Source of the DNA: JAAFIP01 sp031367325
GTDB lineage: Bacteria > Pseudomonadota > Gammaproteobacteria > Burkholderiales > Burkholderiaceae_C
DNA: 64,000 nucleotides
NCBI GenBank assembly: GCA_031367325.1
Contig: JANLPQ010000041.1
Span: 13,274 to 77,273 of the forward strand
Reading direction: 5' to 3'
Positions 50,960-59,223 of this stretch are shown piece by piece. Within the stretch, counting starts at the first letter, position 1; each line of letters starts with the position of its first letter. The notes beneath the pieces are model-generated. The model worked only from the letters and a program-made list of their open reading frames with translations. It ran no database searches and was not told the DNA's origin. The position numbers were made by a program, and so were the translations under genes.

Positions 50960-51283
50960 TTAATTTTTAAGTGCTGCTAGATACTCTGCCTGCGAAATGC
51001 TGCCGTCTTTGTCCGTATCAATTTGCTCAAAACGATTCGCAATAGCGGGCAAGCTTTCAGCTTCTTCTTTACTTAGTTTGCCGTCACCGTTTTTATCTGC
51101 CCGCACAAAGGCTTCCATATACCGTGCCGTGTCAGAACTGCTCGCTGCTGAGGCTGGCTGGCTGGGCGCTGTCATTTGCGCGTAGCTCATCGGCATGTAC
51201 AATGCGGCGACTGAAATAATAGCCACGCTGAGTGCGTTAAATTTTTTGCTGTCGATGGATTTGCGTAGTCTGCGTGATGTCAT
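50960..51283 (-). CDS. Exported EF-hand calcium-binding protein
   Basis: 107 residues. A signal peptide (ALSVAIISVAALYMPMSYA) precedes a Ser/Ala linker and two EF-hand loops: DKNGDGKLSKEE and DTDKDGSISQAE, both with canonical calcium-ligand positions 1, 3, 5, 7, 9 and 12. Probably a periplasmic calcium-binding protein. It stands alone, convergent with the efflux operon. Confidence 0.9.
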   Translation of the reverse strand: MTSRRLRKSIDSKKFNALSVAIISVAALYMPMSYAQMTAPSQPASAASSSDTARYMEAFVRADKNGDGKLSKEEAESLPAIANRFEQIDTDKDGSISQAEYLAALKN

Positions 51284-51427
51284 GCATTAGCTCCTAATAT
51301 GCGGTTAACAAGATTTCTATTTAACCTGCTAAACCACCTTGGCGCTAGTGTTTTTGCCTTGTGTCTTTGATGTCACAAAAGCAAACACTAAGTCTACATA
51401 ACTTACTAATTTTATTACATAATTTTT

Positions 51428-51475
51428 ACGTTTGAGGCCGTACTACCTGCTCAAGCAGCTATTCTTTTTGTAGTG
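51428..51475. repeat. Palindromic repeat copy 13 (core 51447-51458)
   Basis: GAGGCCGTACTACCTGCTC then AAGCAGCTATTC. Its right side supplies the stop codon and last residues (QKE) of the minus-strand metallopeptidase gene. Confidence 0.8.
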
Positions 51476-52652
51476 ATTTCAGCAGTGTTGCAGGCTGGGC
51501 CGACACGCTGGATGCTTTGACTATCTCGTGCACTAATTGCAGCTTGGCCACGGCCGGGAACGGCAGCACAAAAGGATAAAAATCACGCTCGCCCATGCTG
51601 GCCGCCAACTCGTTGAGTACAGCGGTAATGCGCAGCCAGTTGTTGATAAAGTCTAAATAGGCCTGCGCACCGCTGCGCTGCTTGTCCCACAACGCATCCA
51701 GCGTGTAGGGCATGCGGTCCATGTCCATCACACTAGCGTCTAGCCCAAAGCTGCGCGCGGTGTCCATGCCGTCGCGCATGTGCAGGTAGTGCGCCCAAGT
51801 CTCGGCCCAGTCCTCCCACGGGTGCGACGACGCGTAGGCGCTGACAAAGCGTTTAGACCAGTCAAACGGCGCGCCCACCGCATAGTGCATCTGCAACGCT
51901 TGGCCGTAGTCAGCACGCTCGTCGCCAAACAGTTGCCTAAAGGTCTCTAGCCAGGGCGTGCCCGCCACCAGCCGGTCCCAGTAGTAGTGGGCTACCTCGT
52001 GGCGCAAATGGCCCAGCAAGGTGCGTGATGGTTCGCGCAGGCTCTCGCGGATCTGCTCGCGCGCGGCGTCGTCGGCTTCCATCGCGTCCAGCGTGATCAC
52101 ACCGTAAGCATGGCCTGTAATGACGGGTGGGCCACCGGGTAAGCTGCGCAAAAAATCAAACGCCATGCCGCGTTTGGCATCTTGCCAAGGTGAGCGGATC
52201 AAAGAATTTACTGGCAGCTCTAGCACCAATAGCTGCGTGACCAAGCGTTGTTTGGCCTGCTCGATACGCTGCCACAGCCCATGGTTCTCGGGCTGCGTTT
52301 GGTCGGGAATGGTGCGCGTCAGGCTGCACGATATGCACAGGCCGTCGTCGCCTTGCCCACCAGTGTGCGATGCAGCGTGATCAATCGGGCGCAACCAGTT
52401 GCACACTGGTGCGCGCAAAAGGTTGGCACACCGCTGGTAGCGTTGGCCTGTGCCGCTGGTGCCGCTTTCGCTAAAGATGGTCCATTGGTCGCTGCGCTCG
52501 GTGGCGTGCAGTGCCACCACCTCGGCGCGGGTGGGCTCGTACCCTAGCTGGCGGTGGCACTGCAGGCAAGCGCTATTGCCAAAAAATAGCACGTTGCCGC
52601 ACACGCAGGCGTAGGCGCGGCGGGCGGGCTTGCGGATAAAACTGTCGGGCAT
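51459..52652 (-). CDS. Putative zinc-binding metallopeptidase
   Basis: 397 residues. The N terminus holds a four-cysteine zinc ribbon (CVCGNVLFFGNSACLQC) and a second cysteine pair region (CANLLRAPVCNWLRP). The catalytic motif HLRHEVAHYYWDRLV lies near residue 222, followed by the YGQALQMHY and DWAETWAHYLHM segments that supply the third ligand. It matches the family annotated as 'putative zinc-binding metallopeptidase'. The substrate is unknown. The ATG at 52652 is used because upstream in-frame residues lack family character. Confidence 0.85.
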   Translation of the reverse strand: MPDSFIRKPARRAYACVCGNVLFFGNSACLQCHRQLGYEPTRAEVVALHATERSDQWTIFSESGTSGTGQRYQRCANLLRAPVCNWLRPIDHAASHTGGQGDDGLCISCSLTRTIPDQTQPENHGLWQRIEQAKQRLVTQLLVLELPVNSLIRSPWQDAKRGMAFDFLRSLPGGPPVITGHAYGVITLDAMEADDAAREQIRESLREPSRTLLGHLRHEVAHYYWDRLVAGTPWLETFRQLFGDERADYGQALQMHYAVGAPFDWSKRFVSAYASSHPWEDWAETWAHYLHMRDGMDTARSFGLDASVMDMDRMPYTLDALWDKQRSGAQAYLDFINNWLRITAVLNELAASMGERDFYPFVLPFPAVAKLQLVHEIVKASSVSAQPATLLKSLQKE

Positions 52653-52713
52653 AGAGGGCTGGGTTAGGTAGAGAGCAAGTATGGCGCAGCGCGTGATGTG
52701 TGGCTGTAGGACT

Positions 52714-53235
52714 TTAGCGCGCCGCGACAGAGTCGTTGGTCGTGGCCACAAAACTGCCTGATTTACCGCCATGCTTTTCTAGCAGGCCTATGCCGTGCAG
52801 CGTCATGCCGCGGTCCACGGCTTTGCACATGTCATAGATGGTGAGCAAGGCCACGCTCACGGCGCACAGCGCCTCCATCTCTACGCCTGTAGGGCCCACA
52901 GTTTCTACCGTGCCTGTGCAAGTTATGCTGCACTCAGCTGGGCCATCGCTGCAGGCAAAATCTATCGCCACGTGGGTAATAGCCAACGGGTGGCACAGCG
53001 GTATCAAATCGCTGGTTTTTTTGGCAGCTTGAATACCAGCAATGCGGGCAATGCCCAGCACATCGCCTTTTTTGGCGCTGCCCGAGGTGATTAGCGCCAG
53101 GGTAGCTGCCTGCATCACAATGCGGCCAGAGACCACCGCTACCCGCTTGGTGGCTGGTTTACCCGCCACATCTACCATGTGCGCATGGCCAGAAGGGTCA
53201 AAATGGGTCAGCGGGTGGGGAGCATCGTGTTGCAA
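52714..53235 (-). CDS. moaC: Cyclic pyranopterin monophosphate synthase MoaC
   Basis: 173-residue enzyme of molybdenum-cofactor synthesis, converting 3',8-cyclo-7,8-dihydro-GTP to cPMP. Signature segments: HMVDVAGKPATKRVAVVSGR, KKTSDLIPLCHPLAITHV, GVEMEALCAVSVALLTIYDM with KAVDRGM. It starts with TTG and AAGGA seven bases upstream. The molybdate transporter genes lie about 45 kb away in this window. Confidence 0.95.
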   Translation of the reverse strand: MQHDAPHPLTHFDPSGHAHMVDVAGKPATKRVAVVSGRIVMQAATLALITSGSAKKGDVLGIARIAGIQAAKKTSDLIPLCHPLAITHVAIDFACSDGPAECSITCTGTVETVGPTGVEMEALCAVSVALLTIYDMCKAVDRGMTLHGIGLLEKHGGKSGSFVATTNDSVAAR

Positions 53236-53462
53236 AATACAGTCCTTAAAATACTGTGATGAGTAGGGGCGAAACCTTTTAAGTATTGCGTCATCATAAG
53301 CTGATGTGGTGTGTAGACCCTAGGGCAAAGAGCGATTTTTGGGTGTTGCCTTGCTTTGGTCGAATGTGGGCCTAGGCAGTGGGTAGGGTGGTGCGCAGGG
53401 TGGTTGTAGGGTGGTCGCAGCGGCGCTAGACGTGTTATTGACCTAATTTACTTAATAAATTA

Positions 53463-55091
53463 ATGATTAAAAGACTGTTTTATGGCGTAAATACTGCTCA
53501 AGCAGCTATTTTAGCAATAGCAATAGCAATTGCTGCCAGCTTTACCCCGTTAAATACCAGCTATGCGCAAGCCAGCCTGCCGCAATTGGGTGACGACCAG
53601 GTGATGAGTGTGGCGATAGAGCGCAAGCTGGGCCAGCGTATTGCACGCGAGATTTACCGTGACCCAGATTACCTGGACGACCCGGTCATTGGCGAGTATT
53701 TGCAGCGTATTTGGCAGCCCTTGCTGCAGGCCGCCCGCACGCGTGGCGACCTCACGCCCGAGCTGCAAGAACGCTTTGCCTGGCAGCTAGTGTTGTCGCG
53801 CGACCGCAGCGTCAACGCTTTTGCATTGCCGGGCGGTTACTTGGGCGTGCATTTAGGGTTGATTGCCTTGGTGGCTAACCGCGACGAGCTGGCGTCGGTA
53901 TTAGGCCACGAGCTAAGCCATGTTACGCAGCGCCATATTGCGCGCATTACCACCAAGCAAAGCCAGCAAACGCCGTTGATATTGGCGGCGATGATTTTGG
54001 GTGCGCTGGCAGCACGCCAAAACTCAGATGTCGCCAGTGCCGTGATCACCGGTGGCCAAGCGGCCAGCGCGCAGTCGCAGCTTAATTTTTCACGCGATAT
54101 GGAGCGCGAAGCTGACCGTATTGGCTACCAAATCATGCAAGACGCGCAGTTCAATGTGCAGGGATTTGTCAGCATGTTTGACAAGCTGGCGGTGGCCAAC
54201 CGCATCAACGACAACGGCAGCTACCCATACCTGCGTAGCCATCCGCTGACCAGCGAACGCATCGGCGATATGCAAGCGCGCCTGCAACTAGCGGCGCCGT
54301 CTGCACCGCGCGCAGCCCAGTACAGTGCGTTAGAGCATGCCATCATCGCCAAGCGCGCGCAAATACTGTCTAACGCTGCTGCCGATACATTGCGCTCGCA
54401 AGTAACACAAGCCGATGCCGACCTGCGCACATGGAACCAAACCCCCAGCAGCGCACCCCGCGACAAACTGCTGGCAGCCAAACTGTACGGCGGCGCACTG
54501 GTCGCGCTGAAGCAGCGCGATACCGCCTCGGCCAAACGCTTGGTAGAAGGTGCCAAGCGTGCCATGGTGGCCGGGCAAAGCGGCGCGCTAGCGGCAGACC
54601 CCACCAAAGATGCTTACGCAGAACAAACCATAGAGGTACTGCAAGCCGAGATTGCACTGGCCCAAGGCGATGCTGCGCAGGCCCGTGAAATTCTACGCCC
54701 CAGCGCTACGGGTACTGCGCCCCAGCGCCCGGTGCTGCTGATGTGGGCCCGCGCCGTCAGTGGCTTTGGGTCTAACATCTCGGATCTGCAGTTAGCCGCC
54801 CAAGCCTTGCAAGTGTGGATCACCCAAAGGCCGGATGATGCTCTCGCCTGGCAGGCACTGGCAGAGGTGTACACCGCACAAAAGCAACCACTGCGCGCCA
54901 TCCGCGCGCAAGCAGAGTCGCGCGTGGCAATGCTAGATTACACCGCCGCGCTAGACCGCTTTAAAGCGGGCCAAGACCTTGCACGCAGCAGTTCCAGCGT
55001 AGACCATATTGAGCTGTCCATCATCGACTCGCGTGCGCGCGCAGTACAAATTTTGCAGCGCGAGTTTGCCAGTGAAAAGTTGACCAATTAG
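53463..55091 (+). CDS. BepA/YfgC-like M48 metalloprotease with TPR region
   Basis: 542-residue periplasmic protease and chaperone-like protein. A signal peptide (ILAIAIAIAASFTPLNTSYA) precedes the M48 catalytic domain: zinc motif VLGHELSHVTQRH near residue 145 and EREADRIGYQIM with the third ligand near 220. A long alpha-helical TPR-like region covers about 285-520. BepA assists or degrades outer-membrane proteins such as LptD. The signal peptide is partly encoded by repeat copy 14 (NTAQAAIL). Four closely spaced GGG runs lie at 53381-53411 upstream. Confidence 0.9.
   Translation: MIKRLFYGVNTAQAAILAIAIAIAASFTPLNTSYAQASLPQLGDDQVMSVAIERKLGQRIAREIYRDPDYLDDPVIGEYLQRIWQPLLQAARTRGDLTPELQERFAWQLVLSRDRSVNAFALPGGYLGVHLGLIALVANRDELASVLGHELSHVTQRHIARITTKQSQQTPLILAAMILGALAARQNSDVASAVITGGQAASAQSQLNFSRDMEREADRIGYQIMQDAQFNVQGFVSMFDKLAVANRINDNGSYPYLRSHPLTSERIGDMQARLQLAAPSAPRAAQYSALEHAIIAKRAQILSNAAADTLRSQVTQADADLRTWNQTPSSAPRDKLLAAKLYGGALVALKQRDTASAKRLVEGAKRAMVAGQSGALAADPTKDAYAEQTIEVLQAEIALAQGDAAQAREILRPSATGTAPQRPVLLMWARAVSGFGSNISDLQLAAQALQVWITQRPDDALAWQALAEVYTAQKQPLRAIRAQAESRVAMLDYTAALDRFKAGQDLARSSSSVDHIELSIIDSRARAVQILQREFASEKLTN
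53485..53512. repeat. Palindromic repeat copy 14, inside the M48 protease signal peptide (core 53494-53505)
   Basis: GGCGTAAATACTGCTCAAGC then AGCTATTTTAG, read in frame as GVNTAQAAILA. It is followed by a short (CAATAG) triplicate. Confidence 0.85.
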
Positions 55092-55140
55092 CTGTTTTAG
55101 GCCGTAGAACCTGCTCAAGCAGCTATGTAATTAATAGTGA
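55092..55140. repeat. Palindromic repeat copy 15 (core 55111-55122)
   Basis: TTTTAGGCCGTAGAACCTGC then TCAAGCAGCTATGTAATTAA, immediately after the M48 protease stop codon. Confidence 0.88.
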
Positions 55141-55251
55141 TATAGAGCGCGACATCCGTTCGCCCTGAGCCCGCCCTAGCGCTTGCGAACCTTGCGCAGG
55201 CTTAGGGCAAACAAAGGAAAGTTATTTTCAAGAACAACTATGAGTTTTAAA

Positions 55252-55605
55252 CTAGGATTTTTTGAAGACACGCTCTAGCGCAGCTTCAATCACCATGCCT
55301 GCCAGCGAGTACAGCAGCGACCCCACCAAGGCTGCCACAAAACCATTGACTTGAAACCCGTCCAACAAGCGGGACGCCGCCCAGAACATGGCGGCGTTGA
55401 TGACAAATAGAAACAAACCCAGCGTGACGATAGTGACCGGGAAGGTCAAAAAAACCAAGATGGGCCGCACAAACGTGTTGAGCAGACCAATCACAAAAGC
55501 GGCAATCAAAGCGGCTGTAAAGCTTTGAACTTGCACACCAGAGTAGAAGTGCGCTACAGCCAGCAAGGCCATGGCGCTTAACAGCCATTTGATAATTAAT
55601 TTCAT
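55252..55605 (-). CDS. Phage-holin-4-like small membrane protein
   Basis: 117 residues, four hydrophobic helices: LIIKWLLSAMALLAVAHFYS, AALIAAFVIGLLNTFVRPIL, TIVTLGLFLFVINAAMFWAA and FVAALVGSLLYSLAGMVIEA. The NTFVRPIL motif is typical of the Phage_holin_4_2 family, chromosomally encoded membrane proteins that are usually not lytic. The ATG at 55605 is chosen because upstream in-frame residues are charged and unlike the family. Confidence 0.85.
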   Translation of the reverse strand: MKLIIKWLLSAMALLAVAHFYSGVQVQSFTAALIAAFVIGLLNTFVRPILVFLTFPVTIVTLGLFLFVINAAMFWAASRLLDGFQVNGFVAALVGSLLYSLAGMVIEAALERVFKKS

Positions 55606-55643
55606 GCACACAGCATAGCACTGTGCCGCGCCCCGGGCCGCAG

Positions 55644-56102
55644 CTATTCGGATGCTAGCGCCAGTATGACGCCTAGGCCGCCCACCGCGCCAGGTATTTG
55701 CCACCGTGCAGCATGTTCAGCCGGTTGTTCGGTGCTGACGGGTGCCAAATCTTGGCCAAACTTCGGACGCCGCGCATCCACAATACGGGCGACACCAAAC
55801 TGCATACGCAAGCGCTCGGTTAGCTGGGGCAAAGGACCGTCGGCGACCACATACTCCAGCACGTTGGCCTGCGCAGACTGTGCTGTTTGCAGTAAAGGCG
55901 TGATGTTTGTAAACAATTTGTCGCACCACTTGGCACGCCAGTTCTCGCGTGCACTGTGGCTAAGCCATTTGCCAATGCGGCGGCTCATGCGCGGTGCACA
56001 GGCCACCAGTACCCAGCGGGTGGGGCTGGGCGACGCCAGCATCGGGGCCAGCAGGTGGTGGGCATAGCTTGCGTCATCGAGATAAACAATATAGGTTTCC
56101 AT
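55644..56102 (-). CDS. Uncharacterised protein beside terC
   Basis: 152 residues. It starts METYIVYLDDASYAHHLLAP with RWVLVACAPRMSRRIGKWLS, reminiscent of a small alpha/beta (universal-stress-like) domain, then a helical LPQLTERLRMQFGVARI. It ends in a hydrophobic stretch (GAVGGLGVILALA). No family recognised. It lies 62 bases downstream of the TerC gene on the same strand, so it may share that Mn-responsive transcript. Confidence 0.6.
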   Translation of the reverse strand: METYIVYLDDASYAHHLLAPMLASPSPTRWVLVACAPRMSRRIGKWLSHSARENWRAKWCDKLFTNITPLLQTAQSAQANVLEYVVADGPLPQLTERLRMQFGVARIVDARRPKFGQDLAPVSTEQPAEHAARWQIPGAVGGLGVILALASE

Positions 56103-56164
56103 GGTGTACTCCTTGGTGTTGAAAATTGACGGACGGAAAACAAGATTCTGCTGATGGTGCGCAG

Positions 56165-56863
56165 TTAAACAGCGTTGGCTTGTGATTTGTTTTTGCGTGC
56201 AGCCCAGTAGCCCGCACCCAATACACCCGCAATAGCCACTGCATACGTGGCCCAGCGCGCTACTGTGTTCACCAACTCGGGCGGGTCAAATACGGGGTTA
56301 AGCAGGGGCTCGCTGATGATCATTTTGGCGGCGGTAAACGCTAACACGGCAGCTCCCAACTTGATGATGATGGGGAAGCGATCTACCAGTTTGAGCACTA
56401 ACTGCGAGCCAAACACGACGATAGGTACACTGATCAGCAAGCCAATGATGACAAGGTCCATCGCGCCGTGCGCTGCACCTGCGACACCTAGCACGTTATC
56501 GATACCCATCAGCGCATCGGCTACAACGATGGTTTTCATGGCGCCCCAAAATGTACTTGCCACTGGGCCATCATGCTCGCCGCTGCCTTGGTCTGCCAGC
56601 AGTTTGTAGGCTATCCATACAAGACCTATACCGCCAACCAACATCAGGCCAGGAATTTTTAAAAGCCACACCACCACCAGCGTCATCATGGACCGCACAG
56701 CAATTGCGCCTACCGTGCCCCACAGAATGGCCTTCCTCTGTAAATGCTGGGGCAGGCTGCGTGCAGCCAAAGCAATGACGATGGCGTTATCGCCCGCTAG
56801 TACCAAATCAATCAAAATGATAGCCAGCAGCGCTGACCACCACGGGGTAGAAAAAAGTTCCAT
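56165..56863 (-). CDS. TerC/YjbE-family membrane protein under a riboswitch
   Basis: 232 residues, about seven helices. Acidic motifs IILIDLVLAGDNAIVIALAA near residue 22 and DALMGIDNVLGVAGAAHG near 117 define the TerC family, implicated in manganese export or metallation. GGAG lies upstream of the ATG. The long 5' leader (to about 57188) carries all the sequence blocks of a yybP-ykoY Mn2+ riboswitch. It diverges from the second TerC gene at 57495. Confidence 0.9.
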   Translation of the reverse strand: MELFSTPWWSALLAIILIDLVLAGDNAIVIALAARSLPQHLQRKAILWGTVGAIAVRSMMTLVVVWLLKIPGLMLVGGIGLVWIAYKLLADQGSGEHDGPVASTFWGAMKTIVVADALMGIDNVLGVAGAAHGAMDLVIIGLLISVPIVVFGSQLVLKLVDRFPIIIKLGAAVLAFTAAKMIISEPLLNPVFDPPELVNTVARWATYAVAIAGVLGAGYWAARKNKSQANAV

Positions 56864-56992
56864 ATTCCAAGCTCCGTTATATGTAGGAACGTTCGATCAA
56901 ATCCTTTGCGGACAACCGTGGAATGGTGAATGAGGAGTACGTTGGCTTTCACACTAGGGTGTGCGAAACTAAAAATTTAAAAGCTCAGCGTT

Positions 56993-57188
56993 CTTCGATC
57001 CAACAGCCCACGGGATATCCCAAAGGTGCTAATCGAAGGTCTTGCTCAGCATGCAATATGCAAAATCTGCCCAACGTGCCGGAAGTTGTTATGGCTTCGT
57101 ATTGACGACACGTCGATATTTTGTGCAGCATGTTTGCATGTTTACAAACATTTAAAAAACTGCACAAAAAGGGAGCTACTCCCCTTCG
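56993..57188 (-). promoter_or_regulatory. yybP-ykoY (Mn2+) riboswitch for the minus-strand TerC gene
   Basis: Read on the minus strand: closing helix CGAAGG (57183-57188) / CCTTCG (57034-57039); hallmark GGGGAGTAG at 57184-57176; a 10-bp hairpin TTTTGTGCAG / CTGCACAAAA; CGTCAATACG (57107-57098); GCAAGACCTT (57045-57036). The same blocks occur in the same order in the divergent leader at 57298. Downstream, ATCGAAG (56999-56993) can pair with CTTCGAT of the closing-helix strand and so compete with the aptamer. Confidence 0.85.
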
Positions 57189-57297
57189 TGACAATATTTG
57201 ACAAGATTTGGCAGCAGGGCGCAACACTGCATAAAAATAGCCCCGAGCTTTATAAGGTTGAGGTTGCAGCGCGTGCTGCGTGGTTAATAATCACTGA
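57189..57297. promoter_or_regulatory. Shared promoter region between two divergent riboswitches
   Basis: About 110 bases separating the two aptamers. For the rightward transcript, TTGCAG (57264-57269) and AATAAT (57286-57291) are 16 bases apart and would start transcription near the aptamer. A leftward promoter is expected too, but its hexamers are less clear. Confidence 0.5.
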
Positions 57298-57481
57298 CCG
57301 AAAGGGGAGTAGCGCGTTTTATTCATTATGAAAATAATGGTTGAAACGCCCGTGTTTCGTCAGTACGTTGCTATCGATTTTGATAACGACCGGAGCACGG
57401 GAAGCCATTAAATGTGTGCACGGCATGTGCCCGCAGCGCCCCCCGCAAGACCTTTCGGAGTTGTTTTAACTCCGTTTTTTT
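57298..57481 (+). promoter_or_regulatory. yybP-ykoY (Mn2+) riboswitch for the plus-strand TerC/Alx gene
   Basis: Closing helix CCGAAAGG (57298-57305) / CCTTTCGG (57451-57458); hallmark GGGGAGTAG (57304-57312); hairpin GCGTTT / AAACGC (57314-57319, 57344-57349); CGTCAGTACG (57358-57367); GCAAGACCTT (57445-57454). The last three bases of the closing helix are also the first of the terminator hairpin at 57456, so aptamer and terminator exclude each other. This fits an ON switch in which Mn2+ prevents termination. Confidence 0.88.
57456..57481 (+). terminator. Riboswitch-controlled terminator before the TerC/Alx gene
   Basis: Hairpin CGGAGTT / AACTCCG with a GTTTT loop and seven T, ending 13 bases before the ATG. 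It overlaps the 3' strand of the aptamer's closing helix. Confidence 0.9.
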
Positions 57482-57494
57482 ACAAGGTTTTGCT

Positions 57495-58454
57495 ATGCAA
57501 ACTATTGCTCCGTTGTGGTTGTGGGCCACTTTTATCGCCATCGTCTTGGTGGCGCTCTTCATCGACTTTGTGGTTTTGAAAAAGCAAGGGGCGCATGAAG
57601 TCGCCGTGAAAGAGGCGTTGAACTGGTCGATCATCTGGGTGGCGGCCAGCTTGGCTTTTAATGCATTATTTTGGTGGGCTGTCAAAGACAGTACCGGCAA
57701 CGCGGAGTTGGCGAATACTAAAGCGCTGGAATTTTTGACCGGTTATTTGATTGAGAAATCACTGGCTGTTGATAATATTTTTGTGTTCTTGATGATCTTT
57801 ACCTACTTTGCGGTGCCACCTGCGTACCAAAAGCGGGTACTGATGATCGGTATCGTAGGCGCGATCGTGCTGCGCAGCGTGATGATTTTGCTAGGGGGCT
57901 GGCTGCTGCAAGAATTTCACTGGGTGTTGTACGTCTTCGGTGCGTTCTTGATCATCACGGGCGTCAAAATGTGGTGGGCTGCGGGTAAAGCACAATCGCT
58001 GGATGACAACCCCGCGCTCAAATTGCTGCGCAAGCTACTGCCCGTCAGTAAAAACTACGATGGCGAGAAGTTTTGGACGCAAGAAAACGGCAAACGTATT
58101 GCAACGCCGTTGTTGATGGTGATTTGTTTGGTGGGCCTGACAGATGTGATCTTTGCTGTGGACTCGATCCCGGCGATCTTTGCCATCACTAGCGACCCTT
58201 TTATTGTGCTGACGTCCAACGTATTTGCAATTTTGGGCCTACGGGCCATGTACTTCTTGCTGGCGTCTGTGGCTAACAAGTTTCATTTACTGCCCTACGG
58301 TTTGGCGGTGGTATTGGTATTTATCGGTTCTAAGATGATGTTGATCGATGTGTTTAAGGTGCCCGTGGCCCTGTCGCTAGGCGTAGTGGTGGGCATATTG
58401 GCAGTCACTATGGTGCTTAGCGTGCGCAGTACATCTAAAACCAAGATGTCCTAA
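57495..58454 (+). CDS. TerC/Alx-family membrane protein under a riboswitch
   Basis: 319 residues, about nine helices, the longer Alx-like TerC type. Acidic motifs: VALFIDFVVLKKQG near 22, EKSLAVDNIFVFLMIFTYF near 85, and DVIFAVDSIPAIFAIT near 218. The cytosolic loop holds LLPVSKNYDGEKFW. Alx is associated with Mn2+ homeostasis and alkaline response. The ATG at 57495 has AAGG upstream and lies just after the terminator; upstream in-frame residues belong to the leader. Confidence 0.92.
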   Translation: MQTIAPLWLWATFIAIVLVALFIDFVVLKKQGAHEVAVKEALNWSIIWVAASLAFNALFWWAVKDSTGNAELANTKALEFLTGYLIEKSLAVDNIFVFLMIFTYFAVPPAYQKRVLMIGIVGAIVLRSVMILLGGWLLQEFHWVLYVFGAFLIITGVKMWWAAGKAQSLDDNPALKLLRKLLPVSKNYDGEKFWTQENGKRIATPLLMVICLVGLTDVIFAVDSIPAIFAITSDPFIVLTSNVFAILGLRAMYFLLASVANKFHLLPYGLAVVLVFIGSKMMLIDVFKVPVALSLGVVVGILAVTMVLSVRSTSKTKMS

Positions 58455-58534
58455 GCCGACAACTAAATTACCCCATAGCACTGAAATGGGCGGCCAATGC
58501 GTATGACTTGGCCAGCGCGGTATCATGCAAGCCC

Positions 58535-59020
58535 ATGTCTACACAGCCACTTGCCCTCACACCGCCCGCCGCTGGGCCGATTGCAGGCCTCAGTGTGGGT
58601 ATTTTCATCACCGATATCGAAGCCGCCATCAACTATTGGCGTGCGAAGTCACCTTCGCCTGATGGGGTTACGCTGGCGCCCGAGCTGCGTGCCTTGGCCG
58701 AGGTGTACGCGCTAATGGTGTACCACCACCAAACCATGGCCGATGAACGCAGCATGCCGCGCAAAGCCTACTCAGCGTGGTTAGCTTGGTACGAAACCAC
58801 GCCCGACACGCCTTGCATTGCCATTTGCTCTACCAGCCAAGGCGACGATTTTTGCAAAGGCTGTGGCCGCACCTTTGAAGAAGTGCAACGTTGGCCCGAA
58901 TTCTCGCCGCAAGCCAAGCGCGCTACGTGGCAGCGCATCACGGCGCAAGGCACGGCTTGGCGTTTCAATCGCTACGCGGAGCGTGCACGAGAAGGACGCA
59001 CGTCTGGCACACCGAAGTAA
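58535..59020 (+). CDS. DUF3717-DUF1289 fusion protein
   Basis: 161 residues. The N-terminal DUF3717-like segment (ITDIEAAINYWRAKSPSPDG, then LAPELRALAEVYALM) is followed by a DUF1289 zinc-binding-like segment (TPCIAICSTSQGDDFCKGCG, RTFEEVQRWPEFSPQAK). DUF1289 is usually a small stand-alone cysteine-rich domain. The C-terminal tail is basic. The start is either the ATG at 58535 or one at 58508. Function unknown; the four cysteines suggest metal binding. Confidence 0.75.
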   Translation: MSTQPLALTPPAAGPIAGLSVGIFITDIEAAINYWRAKSPSPDGVTLAPELRALAEVYALMVYHHQTMADERSMPRKAYSAWLAWYETTPDTPCIAICSTSQGDDFCKGCGRTFEEVQRWPEFSPQAKRATWQRITAQGTAWRFNRYAERAREGRTSGTPK

Positions 59021-59223
59021 GAACTAAGCAAGTAAAAACTGTTTAATCGCTGTTATAAATCGTAGAAATTAGTTAGTTTGCGCTAATGTGATATATCTCA
59101 CGCCCGATTCAAACTAAAGTAGTTTGTTGACCAGCATTGTGCTGTTCACGGCACTTCCTGCCCTATACCGAAAAACAATAAGCCGCGACGCAAAGCTGAG
59201 CGCGGTAACTGACCCTTCGCACC

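Noticed and set aside
59190..59215. GACGCAAAGC upstream of the BLUF-like gene, recalling the c-di-GMP-I (GEMM) riboswitch
   Set aside because: Only the second conserved block resembles the consensus; the first half (CACAGGGCAAACC-like) and the surrounding helices are missing. A covariance search would settle it.
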